The translations under genes were made by a program, and so were the position numbers. Positions 48,323 through 59,800 of a stretch of DNA of 64,000 nucleotides are shown piece by piece (within the stretch, counting starts at the first letter, position 1; every line of letters begins with the position of its first letter). The DNA lies in NCBI GenBank assembly GCA_029959085.1, contig JARWIR010000023.1, positions 5,655,860 through 5,719,859 on the forward strand. Direction: 5' to 3'. Below the pieces are notes generated by a model. The model was not told the DNA's origin. It did not search any database and saw nothing but the letters and a program-made list of their open reading frames with translations. This stretch comes from Nemophila menziesii (Eukaryota; Streptophyta; Magnoliopsida; Boraginales; Hydrophyllaceae).

Positions 48323-49196
48323 ATAGTGTTTTAATGGAGTTTGGGTGCCTTAGGGAAGAAAGAGAGGCTTAAGGATTGAAAAATTCGTGATGTAACTAAC
48401 CTTCTCTTCAAAACCCTTCTTATAACCTTTTGGATTTAGATCTGGCGGTGGACTGCGGTGAACCAGAGCAGTGATGCGGTGTACCAGACTCAAGGTTTTT
48501 CTAAACCATGGGGTGCAATGGTCGATACAGTTTTATCCAGTGAGTTCAGCATTGTACCTAATTTCCAACCCGTGGTGACGGTCTCTTACCTGTGGTGTAC
48601 CGGAGATATAGTGCGGTGTACCACATGAAGCTCGCTGATGATCCTTTTGCTTCGGCAATTACCCTGATTTCTCCACTTTTGTAACGGTTTTGACCTGGCG
48701 CGGTGCACCGGACTATACCCGCGGTGTACCGCAGATATGTTTTGGATGACACTGAAAAATATGTTTTTTTATTTTACCTCCAAATAAAGTTTTCTCCACT
48801 CCATTGGAAATATCTCGAAAAAATATGTGATTTAGACTCGAGAAAAAGTGAATTTCGATACCCGAGCGCGAAATTATGCCAATTCGAAATTTTCGTAAAT
48901 TTTTTCACGCTGACAGGTGCGGGGCACCGCTAATACCTGCAGTGTACCACAAAATACTTCTGTCAAGGCCTTTTTAACTCCGAAAGTTTTTCATTTTTTC
49001 ACCCCAAACTCGAACCCTTGCATACCTACACACCATAAACAGTCATACTTTCCTTATTACTGCAATATGCACTCAAAAACACATAAACTAACTAAAATGA
49101 ACAAAAAAATAAATATATACAAACATATAAGATTGTGGGATGTCTCCCAAGATCACTTTTGTTTAACGTCTTTCAAAGTTTGACGTGTTACCTTTG
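48323..49196 (-). repeat. Element D spacer with its own palindrome family
   Basis: Between the pol-like frame and ORF3 leader of D. It contains many variants of GCGGTGTACCGC (for example about 48718-48732) and half-sites GCGGTGTACC, GCGGTGCACCGG and GCGGGGCACCGC between 48440 and 48955. Same location as the CCGGGTACCCGG arrays of A and B but different core sequence. A caccccaaactcgaac tract (PPT-like, complement) lies at about 49001. No gene. Confidence 0.65.
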
Positions 49197-51389
49197 TTAT
49201 TTCTTTTTATAGCCTCCCCAACAGTGAGTGAGGTGATTAACATCTACCAACCTGAGCTTGCAACTCTCTATAGATTTTATTTCGACCACTCCTGCTGAAA
49301 TAACTCTAGTGATGAAGTATGGCCCTATCCAAGAACGTTTATTCTTGGGGTTGGGAGTTTTCCATTCTACCTCGTCTCCCACCCCAAACTCAATTTCTTT
49401 TTCGATGGTGTCTTGGGGATTTACAAGTTCTGGCTTTCTGGTCACAACTCTGATTGCTGATAAATCTCGTGACTTCTTATTCTTCTTCTTACCCGAAGCA
49501 TAGAATGTTTCAGAATAGGCTTCAATACGTAGAGTCACGGTTCCCTCATGGCGTCGCTCGTGGCTAGGATGGGACGCCCAAGTATGATTGGGTTGTTCTT
49601 ATCTGCTTCATAATCAAGAATAATAAAGTTCGTGGGAATAACAAGGTTACCTACTTGGACGAGCACGTCCTCGATGAAACCCTAGGGCTTTGTTGTTGAT
49701 TGATCCGTAAGTTGTAAGATCACGGATGTCATTTTTACGTCACTAATACCAATCTTCTTGAATATACTTATGGGAATGATATTTACACTCGCCCCTAAAT
49801 CACACATTGTATTTTCGTGAAATATACCACCTATTTTGATTGGGAGGTTAAAACCTCCAGGATCTTTATGCTTTGGTGGTAACTTTCTCTGAACTTGTGA
49901 TGATATCCCTATGTTGAGTGACATAGTCTTTGATGTTGTGAGATAATCTTTATAAGAGAGTGCTTCCATAAAGAATCGATTATAGTCTCTCTTTCCTTCC
50001 ATGGCTTCGAGTAGAGGGACATTGATTTTCACTTGTTTTAACATCTCCATACACCTTTCTTGTTCTTCCTTTGGGTAAGCGGGTTTTACGGGATAATAGC
50101 AATGTAGGGGTGGTGGTCTCACTTTACTTTTCTCTTCCATTCTTGGTGCATCAAACACTCTTGGCTTCTTAATCTTATCTTGTTCAAGCTCTTCAACCCA
50201 ATCTTCAACAATTATCTCATCTAAGTTCATCCTATCTACGTTTGACTTGGTTGGTAGAACCTCCACTTTACTCGATGGAGATGGTAGTGATTCTCTCATC
50301 TTTTAAGCTTGAAGACTAATAGTCTTAACCTTGTCGTCAATGTACTGTATCTTCTTCATGTTAGAATTTGTACTTTTGGTCAATTGCTAGAGTTGACTTT
50401 TTATTTGTTCTATTATTGTAGTGAGCAGCATCACGTTTTTTTCTAAAAGTTGATTATGTTGTTTCATATCTTGATTATGTTGTTGCTTTGACTCAAGTCT
50501 GCTCATATTGTCCTTTGAGAAGTTGATGAATTGACTAATAGTCTCTTTTAACTCAATGATATCTCTTGAGGACATGATGGAAGTGCTAATGGAAGAGTAG
50601 CTTGATTTTCATAGGCTTGTTCCTGCAAATATAGTTGTTGAGGTGGAACTTTGATGCTTTTCTCAACTGTTATAGCGAGTTGTTGAATTTTATCTTTCAA
50701 GCTTGAAAACCTCGCCTCTGTATCAATATTAGTGGTAGGAGCTTCTGATTGTGGCCAACTCATGTCGGTTTCGATAATTCTTTCCATACCACTCCTTGCT
50801 TCTTTCGGATCCTTGGAGACAAAACCACCACAACCTAGATCATCTAATCTTAATATTTACTCTGAACCGAGTCCTTTATAGAACATGGCTAATTGTAATT
50901 CTGGCGTGAATCCATGTAGTGGACATCTTGCCAACTTTCTGTGAAATCTAGTCCATGCTTCTCCAACGCTCTCTCTGGCTTCTTGTAGGAAATTCATAAG
51001 CTTTATTTGTTCCTTCGCTCTCATACTTGAAGGATAAAATCGATCAAGGAATCTTGCTTGAAACTTATCCCAATTTGTTATTAGCTCGGGAGGTTGATCA
51101 TCTAACCAATCGCTTTATTTCCCGGCCGAGAAGAATTGAAACATTAAATAATACATCTTCTCTTGCATAACACCTTCAGTAATGTAGGCATCACAGAATT
51201 GTGTGAATTTTGAACAAATCGGACCGGGTCTTGATATATAGCACCACTATATTTCCCATAGCTTGCGAATTGATTAATCAAGTCAAGAGTAGGCTTAAAT
51301 CGAACGACTTAAATAGCTAGAGGGCGAATCCTTATGGGCTGCACTCGAAATGGCCCAGGAAGACCTAGCTCTAACCGTTGATTTGCCAT
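49197..51389 (-). pseudogene. Gag-protease-integrase tail of element D (no RT)
   Basis: Read on -, an ATG at 51389 starts a decayed gag with the retrotransposon-gag pattern (about 51100-50870, including RFLDRFYPSSMRA and MFYKGLGSE). A linker is at 50787-50387. A protease piece at 50299-49682 carries the DLGAS active site, and LGRPILAT follows in the next frame (about 49570). Then, after a frameshift but with no gap in homology, TLRIEAYS (matching ELTMRIQD after the protease in B) leads within about 40 residues into FGVGDEVEW and SWIGPYFITRV, the GPY module at the end of integrase. RT, RNase H and the integrase core (about 950 residues in B) are missing. Stops and frameshifts make it a pseudogene. 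Confidence 0.7.
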
Positions 51390-51480
51390 CTAAAAAACTA
51401 AAAAACACAAAAATAGAAACCAAAAAGCGTAAAAAGAATTAGCTAAAAATAAAAGAACTAAATAAACGCAGAAGGACTAA

Positions 51481-51500
51481 GATGTAGTCCCCGACAAACT
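51481..51500 (-). promoter_or_regulatory. Defective primer-binding site of element D
   Basis: Sense AAGTTTGTCGGGGACTAC directly follows the LTR end. Compared with agttttTGGCGCCGCTGCCGGGGACGG of B it lacks about ten central bases. Priming from tRNA-Asp would be lost. Confidence 0.5.
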
Positions 51501-52463
51501 TGGTGTCGACTAAGGTGTGATAAAATAATACATAAATAAGATGCAACTAACACCCTAGCCTATACATGGTACCCACTGCAAGTATAACAGATCGTATGCA
51601 AGTTTTAATGATAAGTAGAATTCGTTCCTCAGAGACTATGAAAGTTAGGAGAACTCATGCAATTTATAAAGTGAAAATAAAAGAAGCTATAATAATAATA
51701 CGCTGAAAATAAAAGACTTGGAAATATTTTTTGGTTTTTAAGACTTTAGTTGACTAAATAAAATAAAGACATGAAATTAAATGATATATATAGATGTTTA
51801 TGATAGTTTAGCTTGAGAACTAACAAGTAATCCCCACTAGCCTTGTTCTATATTTATTACCTAAGGAAGAATAGTGTGATATAAAATAGCTGGGATTATA
51901 CTTTCCTCCAACCCCCTTCGGGATGGACTTAGAAAGCTCAAAACTTGGTGTTTAAATTAAACCCTAATGACTATCCAGTTAGGCAAGCCCTTCCGGATCA
52001 CTACCCCACACTATACGACTATGTTGTGTTGTCTATAGTTGAATCCCTCGCCAGGGTGACAATCCAAATACTAAGGGCGGTCCTAATATTGTCAAGATCT
52101 AGGGGTAGAATAAGTCAAGCATATAGATATATAATTAAAATCTAAATCAATTAACTATCAGTTTCCCAAATAACATAGAAGATAGAAATAGAATTCAAGG
52201 ATTATACATAGTGTAACCCCAAGCTATGAGAAAAATAATTGATAGCTAAAGAAATAAAACTCATGAATAAAGAGATTAGAAACATAGTTAAGCTAACAAA
52301 TCTAATACAATTTACTCTAATAGGAGAACAGAGGGATGGAGAAGAGAAATTTGTGACTCTCCATCTTCTTGTCTTCCACTATAGATAAACTTGCTTCTCC
52401 AATGATCTCTAAGTGTAATTTCGATTAGGGACTATAAAATGACATGTTTACAAAGGTAAGTAG

Positions 52464-52526
<63 letters not shown>

Positions 52527-53083
52527 AGGTCAAAATATAGGCCATGGTCCAAGTCTTAAAATCCTAATCCAATTCAAACTTGATTTTCTTAATATTAGGA
52601 CTTGTTGGCCTTTGGAGTTTTTAAAATTAATAACTCCTTCATTATGGATCCAAATCCAGTGATCTCGGTATCGAAACGACTAAAATTCAAAGACCTTTCC
52701 AAGTATAAAAGGGCTCCTTCAAATTCCTTTTTGATTTTTTCAGAATCGAAAATACTACACGTCTTCAAAGCTGGACAACAACCTTTGGCAGTTTTTGCAC
52801 TTTCCTAAAACTAGTTTCTTTCCTTTTAACTCTTAATGTCGCCTTGGATATTCTTTCCTAAACTCCTTAACATTTATTTGACATCTAAAATCATAATTGT
52901 ACCTAAAAGCTTCCCATTTAACAACAAATTACACTAAAACGCTCTAAAATTAATAAACCTCTAAATGAAGGCAAGAATTGAGAAACTAACAATTAACAAG
53001 GAAAAATTCCATAACTAAGAACATAATACACCTAAAATGTTGTCTCTTGAATAAATTAATTTATAAAAAATATGAAGACATCA
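51501..53083 (-). repeat. 5' LTR of element D (possibly shared with element E)
   Basis: On + starts TGGTGTCGACTAAGG and ends GAAGACATCA. R/U5 (51501-52048) closely matches the 3' LTR of D; U3 diverges. It contains a long TA microsatellite. Instead of a target duplication, a polypurine tract complement (agaccccaactcaaagttg) follows at 53084, so this LTR is also positioned as the 3' LTR of whatever lies to its right. Confidence 0.65.
52466..52523. repeat. (TA)n microsatellite
   Basis: 58 bp of alternating A and T inside the U3 side of the D 5' LTR. Absent from the other LTR of D. Confidence 0.95.
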
Positions 53084-53540
53084 AGACCCCAACTCAAAGT
53101 TGTGATGTGTCGACACAATAAGAAATAAGAATATATGGAAGTCTCTAATATATGGTTAAGTCAATTAAGCATAAACGGAAGAAGATAAAAGAATGCGAGT
53201 AATAATCCCAAAGAAACTACTTAGCAAGTTTCATGTAATAATATATACAAACTAAATCATCCATATAACCTTATCATACAAACAATCAACACAGTTTAAT
53301 TTCAAGATTAGATTAGCTTTACAATGCATGAAGGATAGGTTCATCACTTAGTTGGATATGGAGGCTATATATAGTTCATCGATCCAAACTAGTATCTAAT
53401 GATCCATCTAACTACTCTTTATTGGTTAAATCTCTTGTAAACCATACATTCAAGAATCATAAGGTCTTTAAGATTGTAATGTTAGGCTTAGGGATAGTAT
53501 GATCGTATATTTGGATAATGTAGAGTGGCTCTAAAAAACT
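53084..53540 (-). mobile_element. Element E: 3' internal remnant between two LTRs
   Basis: Matches the 3' UTR end of the family: PPT complement at 53084, a caatgcatgaagg block (about 53322; gcaatgcttgaagg in A) and an aaggtctttaagattgtaa block (about 53460). At 53530-53540 it joins ctaaaaaact, which is the complement of the agtttttt leader that follows a 5' LTR. So everything between the leader and the 3' UTR has been deleted. Confidence 0.6.
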
Positions 53541-55221
53541 TGGTGGGTCCTGGTGTGTTATAAAATTAAGTACTGAAAATAAAGGAACCACAATACCGCA
53601 AGTGTACAGTTGTCCAAGTAATACTCCGATAAGTCGGATTCGTTCTCAGGGATTGGACTGGTATAACCTTAGTGTTCAAAAAACAAGTAGTAGTAATTGC
53701 AAATACATAAAATAAAAGATAAAATATATTTGTTTGGTTTTGAGTTATTAAACTACTAGACGCAAAGAAATAAAATACTGAAAATAAATACTAAAGGACT
53801 AAGACGCAGATATGAGCTATACTTGAGTCTCGCTAGGGAATCACCCAAACTTACCTAATTAATGCTTTCGTTAAGGGCAGAAATGATATTTCTATATTAG
53901 TTGGGACTCTATAATCTCTTAGCCCCCGTCAGGGTGGACCTAGGAGCTATTCTCAGATGTTACAAACCCCGTCAGGGCGATTCTAATCCACCTTCGAATG
54001 AATACTATTTTACCCAATTGGCTATAAGGTTAACTAAGTCCGTCAGGATCAATAATTTCTACCTTACGTTTATTATCTAGTTCAGTAATTAAACCCCCCG
54101 TCAAGGCGATCACTTCCCCACCAAAGTGAATAGCTTAATTACTATGACCTATCTCCGATTAGCTAATTCATTGATAGTGAAATTAATATAAAATAAGAAA
54201 CAATATGAAATACCTAATTCAAATTAAACTAGAAACTAATCCCAAATTGAAATACATGAATTAAATAAATTAGGGTTCATCCCATTACGATTCTCAAGTA
54301 ATTAAGGTTTAGCTCATATTAAAAGTAAAAAAAATAAAGAAATTAATAATATACATGTTCCTAATAAAAGAAATAAAATAAGAACCTAGATAGAGGAATT
54401 GGCTTGAACTGTTGTTGGAGGAAAAGGATTCTCCAGCTTCGGCCTCTTGACGCTCTCTCTAAGGATGTATATATTGAATAAATTGTGAGAGGTACTGAAT
54501 TATGAGGTCTAAGAGGTGTATTTATTGGTGTTAGCAAGCCCTAGGTCGAATTACTTGGAGTGGAAGACAAGTCAAGAACTCTTTAATTCGTAACCCTAAA
54601 ATCTAGGAAAGGTAAGATTCTGCTACTGATTTGATTTGGTCATATCTTTTTCAATACTTATCCGTTTGAGGAGTTCCAATATATCAAACTGCTTGTCTTG
54701 GAAAGATATTTCTATTGGTGCAGACCACTCGTCCATATTCCTAGCCAATCGTAAGTTATGGACTGGTCTTTAAAATGTGGCTGGAATTTCAGATTCATAA
54801 GACAGCTTTATCTTTTCCTTCTTTGCATATATCTTTCCTAAATCTTCTTTCCTTCACTTCTTTATCTTGACTTGTTCTCTAAGTAATTACCATATATCTT
54901 TTAAAGCTTCACAATAAATAAATAATCAAACCGCATATGCTTAAAAAGAATAAATCAATAATTCAAGACATAGAAATAGGAAAGTGCACTCTAAAAATAG
55001 AAACTCGACTCAAATACTTCCTAACACACTAAAAATAAGCTAAGACTCTAATTCTCACTTCTCCTCCTTGGATTGGTCTTTCATGAAATTCAAGAACCTA
55101 TTAACTTTGCACTAAAAATAGTCAAATTAACGCACAAAATCTCTAAAAACGCAAATAGTCATTTATTCTCCTAAAAGGGTGTCTCCAAAGGGCTAATAAT
55201 TAGAACAAATAGGGAGACATC
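53541..55221 (-). repeat. LTR of element E (5' LTR position)
   Basis: On + TGGTGGGTCC...GACATCA, 1681 bp. Its U5 end (CAGGACCCACCA) and tip (TGATGTCTCCC with GGAGACACCC about 35 bp later) resemble the C LTR more than the D LTR. CCGTCAGGGTGG-type motifs lie at about 53927-53935, 53971 and 54093. Head-to-head with the C 5' LTR across 18 bp. Confidence 0.7.
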
Positions 55222-55239
55222 ACTCTCTCTTTAGAGTCA

Positions 55240-56763
55240 TTGATGTCTCCCTTTTTTTCTAAATATTAGCCCTTAGGACACATAATTTTAGGTAAATATT
55301 AGACTTATTTTACAGAATTTTATGCTTATTTCGTTATATTTTATTTTCTCCCCTTAGAGTACATATTTTATTTTTAGAGATTTTGTACGTTAATTTGTTT
55401 GTTTTTAGTGCAAAGTTCATAGGTCCATGGATTGTAGGGAGCACCAATACAAGGAGAAGAAGTGGGAATTAAAGTCTTAGATCGAGCGGAGGAGTCAAAG
55501 GAAAGAAAAGATATCCCGAAGAGTTAACTAGAAAAGCTACAAATCTAGAAGGTTGTTACTAATTATTGATTTTGAGCCACTTAGCCACTGATTCAGCCCT
55601 GGAGCCCTGAAATAGTGAAGTTAGTTTTTGAGTTAGGAAGATTTTAGGACTAGAATCAGGTGATTTGGAGTTGTTACGCAAAACTTATGTCCGTTTTACC
55701 AACAGATGTACACCAGTTACGGGAATTGAAGATTGGATTTAGGCTTTTTATTATTTTAATTATATTCATTAAGTAAAAAATCTCATTCCTCCTTTTTATT
55801 ATAATTAGACATTTAGACCTCCATCAAATATTACACAATTCATTCTATTTCAAAAGAGAAGGAGAAGCTAGAGCTGGAGGAATTCTCTTCTTTTCAACAA
55901 CAGTCAATCCAACGCCCCAATTAGGTCCTTTTTTTATTTCTATAATTTTGGATGATGTCTTTTAATTATTTTATGTCAGTTTTTAATTCAACATGAGCTA
56001 ATTTCATTTAGTACTTGAGAATCGCTATATGGGTTAAACCCTAATCTACTTAATTATTGTTTTCCGAATTTGAGATTTAACTATTTAAATTAAATTAGAT
56101 AATTTGTGTTGGCTATTGTTTAAATTTCAATTACTATTTTTTGAAGTCATGAATCAAACTTATGACTTAGTAATTAGGCTATTCACTTAAGTGGCAACGA
56201 GATCACCTTGACGGGGGGGGGGGGGGGGGGGGTGTTTTTAATTACAAATCTAGATAATAGACGGTTAGTATTCGTCAATGACCCTGGCGGGTTTGGCTAA
56301 CCATGCAGCCAATGAGGTAAGAAACTAAACCGTTCGAAAGTAGATATAATTTCCCTGAAGGTGTTTATAGTACCGCATGATAGCTCCTAAGTCCACCCTG
56401 ATGGGGGTTAGGAGATATTAGAGTCCTGACTAGCACAACAATACTAATCTATTCCTAAAACAGAAGCATTAATTTGATAGGTTTAGATGAAACCCTTGCA
56501 ATACTCAAGTTCCTTGCTCATCTTGCAACCAATCTTAATTACTTGCATTATTTCTTTTCACTTAATTAAATTAGTACTTTATTTTCTTGCATCATTAGTT
56601 TTAGAAAAACCAATCAAAAATCTTATCTTTTACTAGAGTTATAACTATCTGTTCCTAAGAATAATACCCGATTTATCGGAGTATTACTTGGACAACCGTT
56701 CACTTGCGGTATAGTGGTTCCTCTATTTTTCCTTCATTATTTTTAACACCTTAGGACCCACCA
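55240..56763 (+). repeat. 5' LTR of element C (1524 bp)
   Basis: TGATGTCTCCC...GGACCCACCA. The U5 end matches the A/B type (acaaccgttcacttgcgg). Gac-ggg motifs lie at about 56206, 56282 (cctggcggg) and 56396 (gtccaccctgatgggggttagg). Related to but clearly diverged from the E LTR. Confidence 0.85.
56213..56232 (+). repeat. 20-base poly-G tract
   Basis: Expansion of the G run in a CCTTGACGGGG motif of the C LTR; the A/B equivalent has six to seven G. Could form a G-quadruplex only with partners; also a sequencing-error hotspot. Confidence 0.85.
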
Positions 56764-56769
56764 AGTTTT

Positions 56770-56787
56770 TGGTGCCGCTGCCGGGGA
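56770..56787 (+). promoter_or_regulatory. Primer-binding site of element C
   Basis: TGGTGCCGCTGCCGGGGA, one C-to-T change from the A/B site, six bases after the LTR end. Confidence 0.8.
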
Positions 56788-56899
56788 CGGTAGCGTGTGA
56801 CCCCTTTGTTAATCCTTTAGTAGTTTAATTGTTATTTTTTGTTTTTCAGTTTTACACTTTTGTTTGTTCTTCCTTTCTCAGGTTTACAGGTTTCGTTTT

Positions 56900-59800
56900 T
56901 GCTCGAAAATCCCAAGATACTAGTCAAGAAATCAAACAAAAGAAAGAAGGAAGAAAAAGAAGAGAGAGAAAGAGAGATTAGCCAAGGAAGCAGCAGTGGA
57001 TAATGAGAATAATATTAATCTGAGGGTGGTAGATGAAGATCCTCCTCCACCTGGAAGATAAGCTCAACCCCTAGTTGTTAATGATCCATGGTTTATACAA
57101 GGTCCTGAACAAGCTCCATATCATGCCCATGCTATGTGTATTGGTCCTTTAGATATTAATGTTGCACGCTACAGACCCGATCCTGGTATGTAGCTCAATT
57201 CCAAAACTTTGGAAACTTTCGTGGAGTACCTGGAGAAGATCCAATTTGTGCAGTATGTACTATGCAAATTTCAGATTTTTCGTGATAGATGGAGCTAGTG
57301 TATGGCATGATTCACAATAACTAGGATCAATCACCAATTGGGATGAGTTACAAACAGCGTTCTTTGATCGTTACTATTCAAGCAACATGAGGTTAAATGC
57401 ACATATTTCTTTAACGTCATTTGAACAAGAAGAAGATAAATATGTGGGTAAATGTTGAACAAGATTGCAATTATGCTTAAGAAGAGTTCCATATCATGGC
57501 CTTACATAACCACAACAGATGTCAATATTCTATAAAGGCCTTGAAGGACAATCAAGAAAAGATCTAGACTTGCTTTGTGGTGGTGGGTTCTTACAGGTAA
57601 CCCTAGCTAATACTAAGATTATTTTGAATAGAATAGTGAAGAATGAGTTGGGTTGGAATACTGTGAGAGAACCTATCCAAGGAACAGGTTATAGAGAGAG
57701 TAGTATTGGAATTGATGAAAAATTCTCTTTATTAGAGAATAAATTGAAGAACACACTTGTCCAGCAATTGAAACAGCTTACCTTAGTTGCTAAAGAAGGT
57801 TTTTCAGGTAAAAGAGAATATGTGGATGTGACACAAGAATTATATGGGTGTTCTAATAGTGGTGTACAAGATCATGATTGGGAGTATTTTCAACGTAATT
57901 CAGAATCCGTGATGCTTGTTTCCGACCGAGGGAGCTATAATTCAGGTCAAGGTAATCAACCAAAAAGAAACCATCTGGGTTTCCAGTATTCTAGTCCAAG
58001 TGGGGCCGCTAATCCGACATACGCATATCAGTCGCGTCCCCAAGGTAATAACTATCAATCAAGACCACATAATAACTACCAAGGGGGACAAGGTTACGGA
58101 AATCAAGCTCAGACACAACCTCCTCAAGACACCTATACCGAGGCTATGAAACAGAAGGTTCAACCTGCTCAACCTCAAGAAGGTGCGTTAGACATTCAGC
58201 AAACCTTACATACATTAATTAACCTTCAAATGAAGGCGCACCAAGATAACCAATCTTCTGCCGCAACACTTAAAATGTTAGAAAATCAGATAGCTCAGAT
58301 GGCAAAACAATTGAATCAGCGTCCACAAGGGCAACTCCCAAGTGACAATGAAGATCCGAAACATAAAGAAAATTGTAATGCTATAGCACTCAGAAGTGGT
58401 AAGAAGCTTCCCCCACCTCCTTTTATGGTTATGAAAGAAAAAGAAACAACTGTGAAAGCAAAATCGGTAAGGGATGTGGTGGAAAAAGAAGATGAACCAG
58501 AAGTAGTGGAAGTGGGGAAGATTCCAGAAAATCCAAAGAAGAAATATGATTTAGAAACCCGACCTCCTCCGCCTTTCCCTTCAAGAGTTCAGAAGAAATG
58601 AGATATTGCTGATTATCAGAAATTTATGAATGTGGTGAGTGGTCTTAATATTATTATACCATTTTTAGATGCTATTAGATATGTACCAAAGTATGTGAAA
58701 TTATTGAAGAGAGCCATCACCAAGAAAAGACCATATCGATAAAATGAAATGATAGGTTTGCCAGAAGAGTGTTGTGTAATCTGCCAAAGTAAGTTTCCAC
58801 CTAAGTTACTTGATCCTGGGAGTTTTATGATTCCGATTTCTATTGGTAATGAGTGGAAAGGGAAAGCTTTGTGTGATTCGGGTGCAAGTATTAATCTCAT
58901 GCCCAAATTAATATTTGAGAAGTTGAAGATAGGAAATGCAAGACCTACCTCTATGGTCTTGCAAATGGCTGACAGATCCCTCGCACATCCTGAGGGACGA
59001 ATAGAAGATGTCCTTTGTCAAGGCAGGTTCCTTAACTTTCCCCGTTGATTTTGTTATACTTGAAAACGACGCGGATAGGAATGTCCCCATCATCTTGGGA
59101 AGACCATTCCTAGCCACTAGGGCGTACTTTGATTGATGTAGAAAACAGAGAATTAACTATGTGAATCCAAGGCGAGGAGGTAAAGTTCAACGTGTTTAAG
59201 GCTATGAAGTTCCCAGATTCCCATGAGGACTGTTTCCGAGTAGATGCAGTAGAGCATGCCACACAAGAGGTATTTGATAATATGAATTTTGATGATGTCT
59301 TGCAGGCTTCCCTAACACTTGAATTACCTGAGATGATGGAAGAGCTTGCCGAAACAGTGACAACTCTCAATTCTGAGAATCCAAAGTATAGGTGTCTAAC
59401 CTATGAACCTGTAAGAGAACTGGGAGAGATAAAACCTAAAAAGAAACCATCCATTGAATCCCCCCGGAATTAGAAGAGAAGCCGCTTCTGTCACATTTTA
59501 GGTATGCTTATTTGGGTACTAACAACACTCTACCTGTTATTGTTGTAGCTACTTTAACAGGTCCTCAAGAAGACAAAATGTTGCGTATACTAATAGCTAA
59601 TAAAGAGGAAATTGGTTGGATTATTGCTGATATCAAAGGTATTAGTCCTTCCTATTGCCAAAAAAAAAAATTATTCAGGAATATGATAATGCACACTCAG
59701 TTGAAAGGGCAAAGGAGATTGATGCCAGCTATGAAGGAAGTAGTGAAGAAAGAGGTTATTAAATTTCTAGATGTGGGAATCATTTATCCCATAACTAGTA

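Larger units (their letters stand above)
29281..53083 (-). mobile_element. Element D: old, reduced Athila-family element hosting nested insertions
   Basis: LTRs at 29281-30776 (3') and 51501-53083 (5') are similar over their first 570 bp and end TGGTGTCGAC on +. Internal parts, read on -: gag-protease-integrase tail (51389 to 49197), spacer (49196 to 48318), ORF3 start and remnant (34642 to 33545), 3' UTR (31984 to 30777). B sits in the spacer/ORF3 leader and a solo LTR sits in the 3' UTR. RT, RNase H and the integrase core are absent, so it was non-autonomous. The U3 parts of its LTRs differ strongly, and the right LTR is followed by another polypurine tract instead of a target duplication. 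It may therefore be part of a tandem or recombined structure. Confidence 0.65.

Noticed and set aside
35851..48372. A 109-135-residue frame repeated at 35851, 36665 and 47965
   Set aside because: It lies in LTR R/U5, begins at a non-ATG codon, changes its C-terminus with each flank and is explained by LTR repetition.
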